Of a stretch of DNA of 64,000 nt, positions 33,468-44,881 are shown one piece after another. Each line of letters begins with the position of its first letter. The first letter of the stretch is position 1. The DNA comes from Pseudevernia furfuracea. Lineage: Eukaryota > Ascomycota > Lecanoromycetes > Lecanorales > Parmeliaceae. A program made the translations under genes and the position numbers. Below the pieces are notes generated by a model. It saw only the letters and a program-made list of their open reading frames with translations, made no database searches and was not told where the DNA came from. The DNA lies in the NCBI GenBank assembly GCA_022315425.1, contig JAIUPT010000050.1, positions 62,001 through 126,000 on the forward strand, given 5' to 3'.

Positions 33468-35003
33468 TCAAAGAGTCTTTTCTTTGGCATCTCCCATATC
33501 CCGATTTGTGTATAGGCTCCAGCCAACGATGCCATTTTGTACATATAGATTCCAGCCAATGATACCCAAATACACAACGGTAATTATGTCCAAAACATGT
33601 ACTGCCCACCAAATATGCTGGGATCCCAAGGCGCATGTCGAGTACTGGAATCTCCATTCTTTTACATTAGGATCAAACCAGGCGCTCAGCAAGCCAGCAT
33701 TGCCACCGAATTCGCCCATCATGCTTCGGACCGTAACTTCATGGATGCCTGGAACGGCACCGGGTCGAGAAAAGCTTGTCGCGTTCCAATTTTCCGCAGC
33801 CCAAGCTCTCGAAGCGGAATCCTCATTCTCGGGTAGGTAATGATAGACGCCACAGCCTTCGTGGTCATGACCGGTCAAGATGATGCCATTTCTGCCCAAA
33901 CCATTGCCAGGAGCTTCCAGATTCCCACTCATGCCATATATCCCCTCCAGTATGTTCATACTCGCATCGTAGCTGAGATGGTTTTGCTCCTTAACCCCTG
34001 CCCCATACTGTTCTTCGTGATAGGTGAAGTATGGCCCATCTACACACACGCCAGCTTCTTTGTATAGTGGTAGATGGGTGAGGAGGATAGTAGCGCTGCT
34101 TTTGTCCTCGACAGACCGCGAAGAGGAAATGATGTCGTTCATGAACTTATAGGTGTCGGCTTGAATTTCCGAGTCGAGCGCTGGCGGGTCAAGATTCAGT
34201 GAATTGAGTACAACGAGCCTCAACTCAGGTGCTTCTTGACCTTCGTCCGCAGGAAAGGGCAGTCTCAACCTTGTCTCCCAATTGGCCTTGCCAAAGACCC
34301 TCTCGAACCTATTTAGCCTGTCTGAAGTGATATCACCAGCGTATCCGATGTCATGGTTCCCAGCTATATTGATGACCCTGTTCGCCCATTTCTTGTCCAG
34401 ACCAATGATCTCAGTGCGCACTTTGTGTGTGAGCTCATCCTCGACCCTGCTTCCACCATTGAACACTCTCCTCCAGTATCGTGTCCCCCTTCGTTCGAAC
34501 TCCTCATCAGAGACCCATTGACTACCAATCAAGTCTCCCAGCACAGCGACGTGTGTAGGGTGCATAGACCAGTGTAGCGAGCGGTAGATATGGGCGAGAT
34601 AGTAGTCATTGCCGAAGAGGTCTAATCGCTTGCGGTATGACTGGAAAAGTCTTGGAACGTCCGTGTAGATGAGATTCCGCCAGTGTGCCAAGAATATGTC
34701 TGACCTTTCCTCTCGGGTACTGCCGGTCTTTATGTCTGACCAGAAACGCTCGAGGCTGGGGAAAGACCCATTGTTGATCTCGTGGAGGGACGAGTCACCT
34801 TCCAACTGGGGATCTCCGAGAACCAGGAGACGGAAAGGTGGGACTTGGCTTGCGATGTAGCTATCGGAGGTCTGAACGTCCGGTTGAGCAGGTGGAGATG
34901 GGAAGCTGCAGCCTTTGAGGAGCGGGTAGAGGTACAGGTAGCATGTTGATAGGTTTGCGACTGTGTAGAGGATAAAGCTGATGATAACAAAGGATTGATG
35001 CAT
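33468..35003 (-). CDS. Ted1/PGAP5-like metallophosphoesterase
   Basis: Intact single-exon gene of 511 residues. Residues 5-30 form an N-terminal transmembrane segment; the calcineurin-type phosphoesterase domain follows with its metal-binding blocks in order: LVLGDPQLEGD, VAVLGDLIGSQW, INIAGNHDIGY, ILLTHLPLY and ILTGHDHEGC. A second hydrophobic segment near the C-terminus (IWWAVHVLDIITVVYLGII) gives the two-anchor topology of the Cdc1/Ted1/MPPE1 group. These ER/Golgi enzymes remove ethanolamine phosphate from GPI-anchor mannose so that GPI proteins can leave the ER. Near the end a short internal duplication (IIGWNLYVQN and IVGWSLYTN) is present. The choice of Ted1 over Cdc1 is inferred from general plan only. 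Confidence 0.88.
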   Translation of the reverse strand: MHQSFVIISFILYTVANLSTCYLYLYPLLKGCSFPSPPAQPDVQTSDSYIASQVPPFRLLVLGDPQLEGDSSLHEINNGSFPSLERFWSDIKTGSTREERSDIFLAHWRNLIYTDVPRLFQSYRKRLDLFGNDYYLAHIYRSLHWSMHPTHVAVLGDLIGSQWVSDEEFERRGTRYWRRVFNGGSRVEDELTHKVRTEIIGLDKKWANRVINIAGNHDIGYAGDITSDRLNRFERVFGKANWETRLRLPFPADEGQEAPELRLVVLNSLNLDPPALDSEIQADTYKFMNDIISSSRSVEDKSSATILLTHLPLYKEAGVCVDGPYFTYHEEQYGAGVKEQNHLSYDASMNILEGIYGMSGNLEAPGNGLGRNGIILTGHDHEGCGVYHYLPENEDSASRAWAAENWNATSFSRPGAVPGIHEVTVRSMMGEFGGNAGLLSAWFDPNVKEWRFQYSTCALGSQHIWWAVHVLDIITVVYLGIIGWNLYVQNGIVGWSLYTNRDMGDAKEKTL

Positions 35004-35385
35004 AAAGGACAGTATCCTACTGTTACAGTTACATGTGTGTAGGTAGGAGGCTGGGTCGAAGCCCAGGGAAGACTTCAGAGTTCAAGATGTTGGATTCAGC
35101 TCTAGTCGGTGATCACACTGCTAGCTCCAAATCTACGCTTTTCAGAAAAGTACGACGTGGACGTACTCAGTCACTCGGTCAAGGCTGCTCTACTTTGGAG
35201 CTCTACGTCTCTTACAAATTTGGCCATGGGCGCCACTGTGTCGCAATCTTGTGCACAGGTCAGAGAGACAACGCCTGTACTTGCAAACATCTTCATTGAT
35301 TTGAGCCGTCTAGACACGCCAGAGGGTATATCAAGCTGTCGCTGCTGACTCTCAGTCATTCACTATTCCGCGCACTTCACCAACT
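35004..35385. other. Intergenic, Ted1-like promoter region
   Basis: Between two minus-strand genes; no feature recognised. Confidence 0.5.
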
Positions 35386-36167
35386 TTACATCACAACGCC
35401 CGAATTGCTCGCAATACGCTAGATACTCGTTAGAAAGCTTCACATAAGGGCCAGGGTCGTAAATACCGGCCACAGCTCTGCCGCCTCCTTTCCCACAGGA
35501 CCTGTGATAGCTGACCCTTTCATTTCACCTTTTGGATTGACAATCTGTAAAATAGCTGTGTCAGCGTGTCGTCGCTCAAAGGCCGCGACTGACTCTTCGA
35601 ACGTGCTGGCAGCAGCAACCCAATCTTGCCGTCGTTCCCATCTCTTCTTGTATAGGCTCCATCAAAGCAATTCAAAGATCTTGCAGCTTTAAATCCCAAC
35701 ACGTATGCAAGGGTAACAACTCACCACACCAGCATTGTCCTCGAAGTACAGATAGACCCCATCCGCCCTCCTCCACGGCTTGCTTTGCCGTACCACCACA
35801 GCCGGCATGACCTTCTTTCGCAGCTCAGGCTTTCCCTTCTTGACTGTAGCCATCACCATATCACCAACACCGGCAGCGGGAAGACGATTGAGACGGGCAC
35901 CGATGCCTTTGACGGAGATGATATAGAGATTCCGTGCGCCTGAATTGTCGCAGCAGTTCATAACGGCTCCGCTGTGGAAAACAATTCAGTCTGGATCTAT
36001 GGTGCAAGCATTGGGGCCCACGGGTAGGAAGTGATGCGTACACTGGGAGACCGAGAGTCATCCTGAGCTTGTTGCCCGAGGCACCACCGCGTCTGTAGAG
36101 ATTTCAGTCAGCTAGGAGCCTGGAATGGATGATGACTTATTCGCTATACGTACCCTCTCTTAGCCAT
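35386..36167 (-). CDS. RPL23: 60S ribosomal protein L23 (uL14)
   Basis: Five exons, 36167-36154, 36092-36042, 35971-35725, 35544-35467 and 35418-35386, total 423 nt and encode 140 residues, exactly the eukaryotic uL14 length. The first exon is only 14 nt (MAKRG with the split Gly codon) and the last only 33 nt (RIASNSGVVM). Diagnostic blocks: RGGASGNKLRMTLGLP, MNCCDNSGARNLYIISV, DMVMATVKKGKPELRKK, VVVRQSKPWRRADGV and VNPKGEMKGSAITGPV. It sits in the large subunit near the GTPase-associated face. The many small introns near both ends are usual for fungal ribosomal protein genes. Confidence 0.97.
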
Positions 36168-36721
36168 CTCGATTAGTTGTTCGTAGAAGCGGAAGTTGAT
36201 GTTTTTGCAGTTGTCAACAATGCTGTCGCTTGCCTTTCGAGATCTTTGTGTGAAAGGCCTCGGCTAGAATTTCGCGCTACGCTCGCACTGGCTAGAGTCA
36301 TACTATGCCTAAACAGAAATAGTACCAGTGAGCTTCAACATCACTTCATGCATGAGCACCGACCTTTCTTTCAAATTCCATCAATTTCGACTCAGAACCC
36401 TCTGAACACGTACTATGATGTGCCTGTGACCCCAAAACCCAAGATTACACAGCCTAGACCCGGACCGCGACTATCGCGTCCGGGCGCTCGTGAGTGCCCC
36501 CTTGGCCTCGGCCTGGGTGAGCTTGCACGTTTTAGAATGGCAGTCAATTTTATACCACTGGTATATCTAATCACCCATAAGAGCTATTGCCCTTGCCCTG
36601 TATTGACGCCATACTTTCTCAAGAAGAAGAAAAAGAGCTAGCCATACATAGGGCAAATCGTCTGCTCGTATGTATCCGGCTAAAAATAGCATTAAGTAAC
36701 CCTTCCAGTTCCTGCCTTTGA
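36168..36721. other. Intergenic, RPL23 promoter region
   Basis: No gene recognised. A plus-strand frame (36177-36641) starts from a non-ATG codon and has no domain. Confidence 0.5.
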
Positions 36722-37421
36722 TCAGCGATCTCTCTTTAGTGCAGCTTTTCTCGAATCAGCGCTACTTCTGCTCTGCCATGTCTTCGCTTTCGTTAGCTTC
36801 TCTTCTGCACTATTGTCAGCGAATTCTGTTGCCTTGATGCCAAGGATCGGATGACGCACCCATTTCGTCCCACATGCTGTCAGCCTTACGATTGCAACGA
36901 CTATTTTCATTACCCAGAGAAGACCAAGACGATCCACAGCAAGACCAGAGATCACCTTCCTCAAGGTCGGACAGATCGGGCGTGGGCAGTCGCGGTGGTG
37001 ATGGCGCCTTAGGCGGCATCTTTAGGTGCGCCGGCGGCTTGGCATTGCCGCAGTCAACGGTGCAATTGACTGTCGACATGTGATCCAAGCACACCGGTCG
37101 TCTTGAGGGCTTGTGAAAATCTCGCCGTGAAGGCGTGGGTTCCTTGAGCTCGATGCCATGATGTCGAGGCATCGGTGACGATGACCTTTTTGCGCTTTTC
37201 GGTGCGGTAGGTTTGCGTGATTTGGCATCTCTGACACTCGAATGCTTCTCCTTCACTACACCTTGCGGAAAGAGGACGAAGTCATCTGGCGGCAGCGGTG
37301 ACCCTGATTGGTGATTCATGACGTTTTTCGAATGTTTACTCTTTTTAATTTTGACAAGTCGAGTGGAAGACGCTTGGTTGATGGATAGTTTCTTGTTGAT
37401 GGCTGGGGTCGTTGACGACAT
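36722..37421 (-). CDS. Unknown basic, disordered protein
   Basis: Exons 37421-36860 and 36804-36722 join across a 55-nt intron (GTGCGT...AGTGCAG) in phase, giving 214 residues from an ATG at 37421. The N-terminal half is Lys/Arg/Ser/Pro-rich and looks unstructured (KIKKSKHSKNV, PKSAKRSSSPMPRHHG). The middle holds a CxxH...C...C cluster (CLDHMSTVNCTVDC), then an acidic-aromatic patch (LEEGDLWSCCGSSW). It ends in the basic KAALKRDR. Cysteine spacing could bind zinc, but no named domain fits. A nuclear site is possible from composition; function unknown. Confidence 0.6.
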
Positions 37422-38796
37422 GGTTGGGGCTGATGAGGTGGAAGGGTGGGGTATGGGATGACCAGGAATAGGACACGGACCAAGAAAAGGGAAACGCTAC
37501 TTGAAACAGGTATGTGCGGATCAATGACAGATTTTGATCATCATTGATGTCCTAAAAATGCTGATAGTTGGCGGCGGTACCAAGATAGACCACAGTGGGT
37601 AGGAAGGAGACAAAAGAAAGAAGGGAAAAAGTTGGGGGGGCCCCGGGTTTTGATGTTCAAAATTGGCTAGGGTAAGCGAATCCAGCCAATCCGGCATCGC
37701 CGCCCTTTTACAGCCCACCCAGATTTTACCCCACCTTGGATTCATCACTTATCATCCGCCGCTCCACCACTCTACGCTGGAAACTAAGTTGGCACTGCAG
37801 CCTGTAGATGATTCCGAGTCAGAGGGAAGGATTTTGTGAAGATTCAAATCGCGTCCAACAAGTCACGTGATCTCGGCCACTTGCAGGCTTCATGCGCTAC
37901 GAAGATTGACACGCATGAACTCAAAGCTGCGCAGCTGTGTGGTGTTCCAAGCCATCATGCTGCCCAATTCATCTCGCAATATTGCATAGAACAGCATCTG
38001 TCCTCCATCGCCACTCTTGAAAGTGACATACATGCCGTCCATACTAGCTTTTGGCCTAGCCTTTTACTAAGGACCCCGGCATTGATGGATTTCGCCCGAT
38101 TAACGTCGCTGCCGGACGAGCTATTGTCTATGTCTCTTCTAGATTTTCCGCACGCTGCTCCCTACCTCAGCCACTTCCCTACCTCTATCACTTATGCCAG
38201 CGACCATTCCTCGACTTCACATCTGTTTCTTCGTCCCTACCCCTGGTACGACATATTCACTCTATATGGCCTGGAAATGATGCTACAACTCGTTCCCCTT
38301 GATCCACGTTCCCGCAAAGCAGCTTCGTACTATGGCTGAATGTCATGTCATCATTTCAACCCCCCGCTGCCTCCCACCTTTTCGTCGCCAGCTAGGGCAC
38401 ATGTGACGGATCGAAGGCACTGATGAGCAACTATTTTCGACCCTTACTAGATCCCCTAGAGCCTGTTCTCATATCGCCCTTGCACGTGATGTCGACTGTC
38501 TGCAAACTCTCACGTCTGGGTGCTTCTTTCCTCGGTCAAGTAGATTGAGGTCCGCGCGTCCGTGGCTTTTATCCATGGACGCATGTTCCAGAGACATTAC
38601 TTCGTATACTTTGTACATACACGATACATGATTAAAAGAATGTAGCCGTGGCGTCATTCATTTCCGGCTTTGGCACATACTCAACAGAGCTGCTGTGGGC
38701 AGTTATGTAAATGACGTCATACATTATTATTCCCAAGGTCATGTAAAATGAGGACATGTAATACAGGACTTGTACAGGAGAAACGCCAGATCATGC
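37422..38796. other. Intergenic, no gene supported
   Basis: A plus-strand frame (37836-38339) begins with GTG and shows no domain; it is not called. The remainder is the 3' region of the EDEM-like gene. Confidence 0.45.
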
Positions 38797-41700
38797 TCAT
38801 AAAACCACCAAATTACTGATAGGTACGCCTTGCGCCTGTACCGAATACCTCCTCTTTATCCCCAAGCCAACAGCTCTCTCAAAGGTTCCATAAGTCCTGT
38901 CCCCTCCTCCCACCATGATCATCGCAATCGGATTATGCCTAGGCAGCCCACTAGCCGTTGTCTGTGGGCTCTCCAGCAAAGGCCTTATCAGCCATCCAGA
39001 AGGCAGGCCCGGCTCATCTTCGTAGCTCACTACGATTACAAGCTGTAATGAATTCTTCGATGGGGCGAAAGTGGGTATGTTGCGTAATTTCTCGTCAAAG
39101 CTACAGCCACCACGCTTAATGACTATGACTTGATGCTCTTTTGGCACGGAGATGGGGAGAATGCTCTTGCAGTTCTCGTCGGTGACGTAAATGCTGTGCC
39201 ACGGGACGTCACCTTGAGGCGCGCCGTGAACATCTGGCCCCTGGGCATCGTCGACGTCTGGTAATGGTGCCACTCCGACGCCTACGGGCGATACAGCAGC
39301 GACATATTCGCGTGATGAGTGTTTTATTTTGGGTGGAGGAGGGGCTGGGGTCGGGTCGACAATCAACGAGGCGACATGCTGTAGGAGGGAGCTGAAGGCT
39401 TGCTTCATGCTCGAGGCGACTTCGGGATTGGCTGCTGTGGAGGCGTCGAGGATGAGCTCTGCGCCAGAGGTCGAGGATGTTTCGTTGTCGTTGACTGGAT
39501 CAGTGGTGGGCGCTTGGAGGTGGGCTTCTTCCGTGGGCTGGACGTCTACCACCAGGTCCAGCATGGAAGTATCACGGATCCTTGTGAAATTCGGATCTAG
39601 AGGGTTGACAACGTTGGAAGCGGTATCCTTTGCAATAAAGATTCGCTCATCCTTCCCTAGAAGGATATTGTTGATCGCCTGGACTCTATATTCTTTGCCA
39701 ATTGCACCATCGTCAGTCTCGACAGGCACATCTTGAATCATACCAAGTCGTACACCGCCCATGGAATTAATTAGAATTCCATTGCCAACGCGCTGAAGGA
39801 ATCCAGGGCCCATCAACATATTAGGTCCTGCGGGGAACGTGATGTCGAAAGTATGTCTAGCGGTTATTTTGGAGCAAGTAGCATTGTGTGGGATTAGTTC
39901 TACTGGTAAGGTCCATGGGAAATATGTGTAATTAGATGGCGATCGTACATCAGATATAGATATGCTAGGATGGTCACGAGAGTACTCAGCGAGTGGCGAC
40001 TCCAAATTATCTCTTGTTGGCATTAGGTGTAGACGCGCCAGGTTCGCAGCATGAAAGATGTCAGCCCTTCCAGCCGTCGCAGAGAGGCTGAATGGAAGCA
40101 TTGCTGGCGACAGGGGACAAGTGGGGGCATCTTGAGAACCGTTACTGTCGTCTTTGATGTGTGTTCCAGTCTGCCGGCTTTTTGGGTTTGATGATCGCTC
40201 ATTGATCCGACGGGGAAGGATTAGTGGATGTCCTTCAGTGCTGAATACGAAAGGCGCATCAAGCTTGTTCAAGGGATGATCCTCGTCAAAGAGCAGGAAA
40301 AGGTATTTGGTCGTCTCCCCGAGAAAGAAGCTCTCCATTCGATCGCTGAGGTCGCCGTTTCGCACATCTTGCAGACCTGCCCAGCCACACTTCGTCCAAC
40401 AACGCCTCTTAATGTCTCGAAGAGTCATCTCGCCAACATGCAAATACCAAGGATCCCGAGTCGCTCGATAGAGGTGGTAGGTAGACTCAATGAATTCAGG
40501 CCTCCCACCCCACCAGCTGAGGCCACTTTCGATACTACCGGTTGATGTGGACCATCTCTCTGGTAGGGCAGAGTAGCGAGTCCAAAGAGCGGTGGCAAGG
40601 AGATGGGTCTCAATTGCTTCTTCGAGGTCGCCGGTCATGGCAAGTAAGCCAGGATAGAATGCACTCAGACTATCAAGCCAGAAAGCTCGAGACGCGCCAG
40701 TGTATAGGTCTGCTTGAACATAGTGGGGATGTATGTACGTATCTCCGCGGTAAAGATGCCGTTTGATGGAAGTATGGGATTCTTGCCATACATGACCGAA
40801 GGCTTCAGCTGTCTGCTGCTCTTCAGACACTAGTTCGGTGTGCACTAAAGTTGGAGTCCCTTCTGTAAGATTATGAGATTCGCCCCCTGGTACTGGTGAG
40901 CCAGAAAGCAGGACGCTGGCTTTGTATGCATATTCGTAAAAGCTGTCGATACCGGCACCTATGCCTGTATACCCACTCAACCATAATCCAGTTTCAGCAT
41001 CAATCCCAGCACCAACAAGGCCAATGCTACTTTTTCTCTCCCAGACCGACCAGAAAGCTCGTTTTGCAAGTTGCTCATAGCCCGGGTCGCCCGTTAATCG
41101 GCTCAAGGTAGCGAACTCTAAGACCAGGCTGCCAGCTCCTGCACTGCACGTCTCGGTTAATTCTGCTTTTGAATTCGGTGTCGCTTGACATTGACCAGTC
41201 TCGGCATTCTGGTTGGCAGGCGAACTGGCGTAGAATGGCACGCCATGGCGAAGATTGACTCGGGGATATGGAATACCGGTTGTTGTATGGAACGCTGGCA
41301 ATATACGACGAGCGAGGTTTTGGGCTAATCGTAGAAGCTGCCCATCATAGACAAAGTCGTTTGGCCACTGGATCGAAAGCACCTGCTCTGCGCCGTGAGC
41401 ATCCCGGCTGGAGCTTTTGTCCTGTGGGCGGTAGCCTTTGATGGGTAGATCTCCAACCGCGAAAAGGTGTGCGCTCAAAAGTCCGCCAACACCTCGAATG
41501 ACCGTTTCAAAGACCTGGACCTTGCTGTCTACGTCGAAGCCTGTTGCACGTTTGCCCTTTCCAGAGTCGCCGCTAGAACCATCGCCATATTGCTCGACCA
41601 GAGCTCCTACACCTTTTTGGAAATACTTCAACGCCTTGTTCTTGCCTCCAACGGTCGACGGCGATGACGCCAGTATAGCTAGTGTAGAGAGGCTGTCGAT

Positions 41701-42053
41701 CAGAGTCAAGGAGTAATTTCCCAGGGCATCGTTGAGCTCAATGTGGGCAGGGTTGGCGCGATCCCGTGTCAATGGTCCGCAAGAGATAGGTTTCAGCTCA
41801 TCCTCTGGGAAGGCATGCTTCATGTAGTTGTCGAAGCCATGATAGAACATATACTCAGCCTCCAGTCTAACGGCGCTGATTAGCTAGGTACTCTAGAGAA
41901 GCATTCCTGTTCGAACCTCATTTCTTTGATTTCGCCATCGGTCATTGTCCAGCCGCCGCCTGGCCAGAGCGATGTCATGAGTAGACATGGCAGCAAAATC
42001 AGTCCCTGAAGGCGAGTAATGCGACTGCCGGACTTCCAACATCGTAGGGGCAT
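38797..42053 (-). CDS. EDEM/Mnl1-like alpha-mannosidase (GH47) with PA domain
   Basis: Exons 42053-41917 and 41866-38797 join across a 50-nt intron (donor GTTCGA, branch-like CTAAT, acceptor TTAG), giving 1068 residues. The splice creates EIKEMRLEAEYMFYHGFDNYM, the conserved GH47 opening. The first exon also supplies a signal or anchor segment (LQGLILLPCLLMTSLW). GH47 blocks include ISCGPLTRDR, LIDSLSTLAIL, GAGSLVLEFATLSRLTGD, ESTYHLYRATRDPWYL and VFSTEGHPL; the domain ends near residue 560. A PA domain lies near 880-990 (VIVIKRGGCSFDEKL). Enzymes of this type trim mannose on misfolded glycoproteins in the ER, marking them for degradation. Length exceeds yeast Mnl1 (about 800) but suits filamentous fungi. 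Confidence 0.93.
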
Positions 42054-42380
42054 CACAGAGGGAAGAGTGGTGAGCTAGAGACATGGGAAGGGCGCGAACT
42101 GAGTAAAGACCGAACATTGCATGCCAGCTTCTCGAAAATGGCAAAGCAAAGGTCAACTGATGTATCTGATTATTATGCAAGGTGGACACTTTGGCTCTTC
42201 TTGATACTCCGCCGCTTGGCCGCCGCAGCTGCTTTGAGACTAGCTTCAACTTGGCCTTGGCATCAGATTTCTGTGGAAGCTTGAGTCAACATGCGAACTG
42301 AGCGCTACGATACGCACAATGGACGCAGAGACCGACAGAACAGTTTCTAGCCCATAGCGCAAAGACTCACACACTTTGCC
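42054..42380. promoter_or_regulatory. Shared 327-bp divergent promoter region
   Basis: The EDEM-like gene (minus) and the Phe-tRNA synthetase gene (plus) start head to head with only this space between their ATGs, so both promoters must lie here or overlap the first exons. No specific box was identified. Confidence 0.5.
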
Positions 42381-44222
42381 ATGGCGATCGATCTTACTGC
42401 GGATGTGTTGGACGTCCTGTCCCAAACTGATGAGCCAATCCTCAGCACTGATGCCTTCCCTTCCACGGCCTCGTCTGAAATCAAAAGTGCGCTGGACAGG
42501 CTGAAGTCTCGTGAGATGGTGGTATATGAGACGCATGATAAAGATGAAGCTGTCTTGACCCCCGAAGCCGAGGGTATTGCTGCCAATGGGAGTCATGAGG
42601 CCAAGGTGTTCGAGGCAGTACTACAAGCTGTGGGGGGGATGAAGATGTCGGATCTGCCAGTATGTTGGCTCAACTGTATGCCAGGTCGACTGGATGCGAG
42701 ATAGTTCACGTTGTGCTGACCAGTACGACAGAAAGCTGTGGGCCAGGAGAGCGCAAAGATCGGCCCGGGTAAAGCTTTCAAAGAAGGCTGGATCAAGAAG
42801 GATAGGGACATTCTGAAGGCCAACGTAAGGGCGATGGCTTCCATCTCAGGAAGTATAACTGATAGTTTTTCCAGAGGGAATCGATAACCGACACCTCTCG
42901 AGAACAACTTCAAACAATACAAAGCACTCGAACACATCCTAATCCCAAAGTTCTCAACGACCTGAAGAAGCGGAAGTTGGTTACCATGCACAAAGTCATA
43001 AGCTACGAATTCAGCAAGGGTCCGAAGTTCGCAAGGAACTTTGTCAAAGAGGAGACGGATTTGACGGCAGACATGCTGGCCAGGTGAGACGGTGCCGAAA
43101 TCTCCCAAAGCGTAACAGAAGCGCTGATACCAAGCAGTGGGACTTGGAACACGGTCAGCTTCAAGCCATACAATTTCAAATCTATGGGTGCTTCAACCGG
43201 TAGTGGGGCTTTGCATCCTCGTAAGGACCCTCACTGCTGACATATATAGAGGAAGAAGCTCGTCTGGCTAACATTGGCCTATAGTGAACAAGGTACGGCA
43301 TGAGTTCCGACAGATCTTCTTTGAGATGGGCTTCGAAGAGATGCCTACCAATAGGTAAGCTGTGGGCTGACTTCAATACTCACTCTTTGACGAATCTACT
43401 AGGTATGTCGAGACCGGCTTCTGGAACTTCGACGCCCTCTTCGTCCCCCAACAACACCCCGCCCGCGACCAACAAGACACCTTCTTCATCTCTGACCCAC
43501 CCTACGCCGAAAAACCCCGCGAAGATCCCCAAGAATCCCAACATCTTCCCAACGGGTCAGCGTCCGAACCATTACCACAAAAGCCTAAGCAAGACTACGA
43601 GCAATATTTCAAAAACGTGAGAGAGGTTCACGAAACGGGCAAGTACGGCTCCATAGGCTACCGCTACCCCTATAATGACAATGAATCTCTCAAACTTGTC
43701 CTCCGAACGCACACCACCGCGATCTCCACATATATGCTTCACAAACTTGCTGCTAACCCACGTCCCGCGCGCTACTTCTCCATCGATCGGGTCTTTCGCA
43801 ACGAAAGCGTCGACGCTACACATCTCGCCGAGTTCCACCAAGTCGAGGGCGTCATAGCAGACTACGGCTTGACCTTAGGGGGACTCATAGGATTCATGGA
43901 AGTTTTCTTCGCCAAAATGGGCATTTACCGCTTGCGTTTCAAGCCTGCCTATAACCCCTACACCGAACCCAGCATGGAAATCTTTGGCTTTCACGAGGGA
44001 CTGGATAAATGGGTGGAGATTGGCAACAGCGGCATGTTCAGACCGGAAATGTTAGAACCCATGGGTCTGCCGCCGGACATGAGGATTTACGGCTGGGGAT
44101 TGAGTCTGGAGAGACCGACCATGATCAAATATGGCGTGAAGAACATCCGGGAGCTGCTGGGACACAAGGTGGACTTGAACTTTGTGGAGAGTAATCCGGC
44201 CGTGAGGTTGGAAAAAGATTAA
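42381..44222 (+). CDS. FRS2: Phenylalanyl-tRNA synthetase alpha subunit, cytosolic
   Basis: Six exons, 42381-42659, 42732-42824, 42875-43083, 43138-43220, 43285-43354 and 43403-44222, total 1554 nt and encode 517 residues. The enzyme charges tRNA-Phe as an alpha2/beta2 tetramer in the cytosol. N-terminal winged-helix-like segments (residues 1-170) precede the class II core. Motif blocks: HPLNKVRHEFRQIFFEMGFEEMP, LVLRTHTTAISTYML (motif 1-2 area), YFSIDRVFRNESVDATHLAEFHQVEGVI (motif 2) and GWGLSLERPTMIKYGVKNIREL (motif 3). An insertion of about 40 polar residues (KPREDPQESQHLPN...) sits between the first core helix and motif 2. All donors and acceptors are canonical. Confidence 0.96.
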
Positions 44223-44881
44223 ATGCCGAGGTGGTAATGAATGACATTCGTTGACTCTATCTACTCTGTCCTACTGAAAATGAATGTGCTGTCTGATCGT
44301 AATGAGATGAAAGGAGTGTCCTGATACCCACGCCCAAATTACGTCCCGCCCCACTCTCGCCAATGCTATGCATGAAATGGAAAGAATGACGGTTGTCGTT
44401 CTTTTGATTCTTATATTCATCCATGCCCTTTACCTTTGCCTCCCCTCCCTGCCCATGTTCGCCCAAACGCAATGCACTCAGGTTGAAGAATGATGAATGT
44501 AACTCGCTACTCCTTAAAAACAAATCATACCTCCCGTGAAAACGCACAGCTCCTCCCAGACGAATGATTGGTGCTCAATGAGTGTTTTAATGATTTCCAT
44601 ACCCTTGGTCGATCCCAATCCTCCATTCACCCGCATGCTGTTAAATGAGATGAAAAGCAATGCCGCTGCCGCCACCCGTTGATCAAGATTTGCCCGAATT
44701 GCCTCCCATATTCTCCAGACGCTATGGGTGAAAAAGGAACACCAGCAATTGTGGTCCGTTGGGCCTGATACGCATCCGATACCTTGACATGTTCCCTCCC
44801 ATCTCCGCTCAAACGATACGCATTTTTTCACAACCCTTCCGACAATCGGCGTCGCGAGAGCATGAGCTGATGATCCATCAT
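44223..44881. other. Intergenic, left end of the duplicated unit
   Basis: 3' regions of FRS2 and the first kinase. From about 44290 to 44500 the sequence closely resembles 50437-50640 (shared runs include ggagtgtcctg, ccactctcgccaa and catgttcgcccaaacgcaat), marking the left end of the tandem duplication. Confidence 0.8.

Noticed and set aside
37836..38339. Plus-strand 167-codon frame
   Set aside because: Starts with GTG, not ATG, and shows no recognisable motif or codon pattern.
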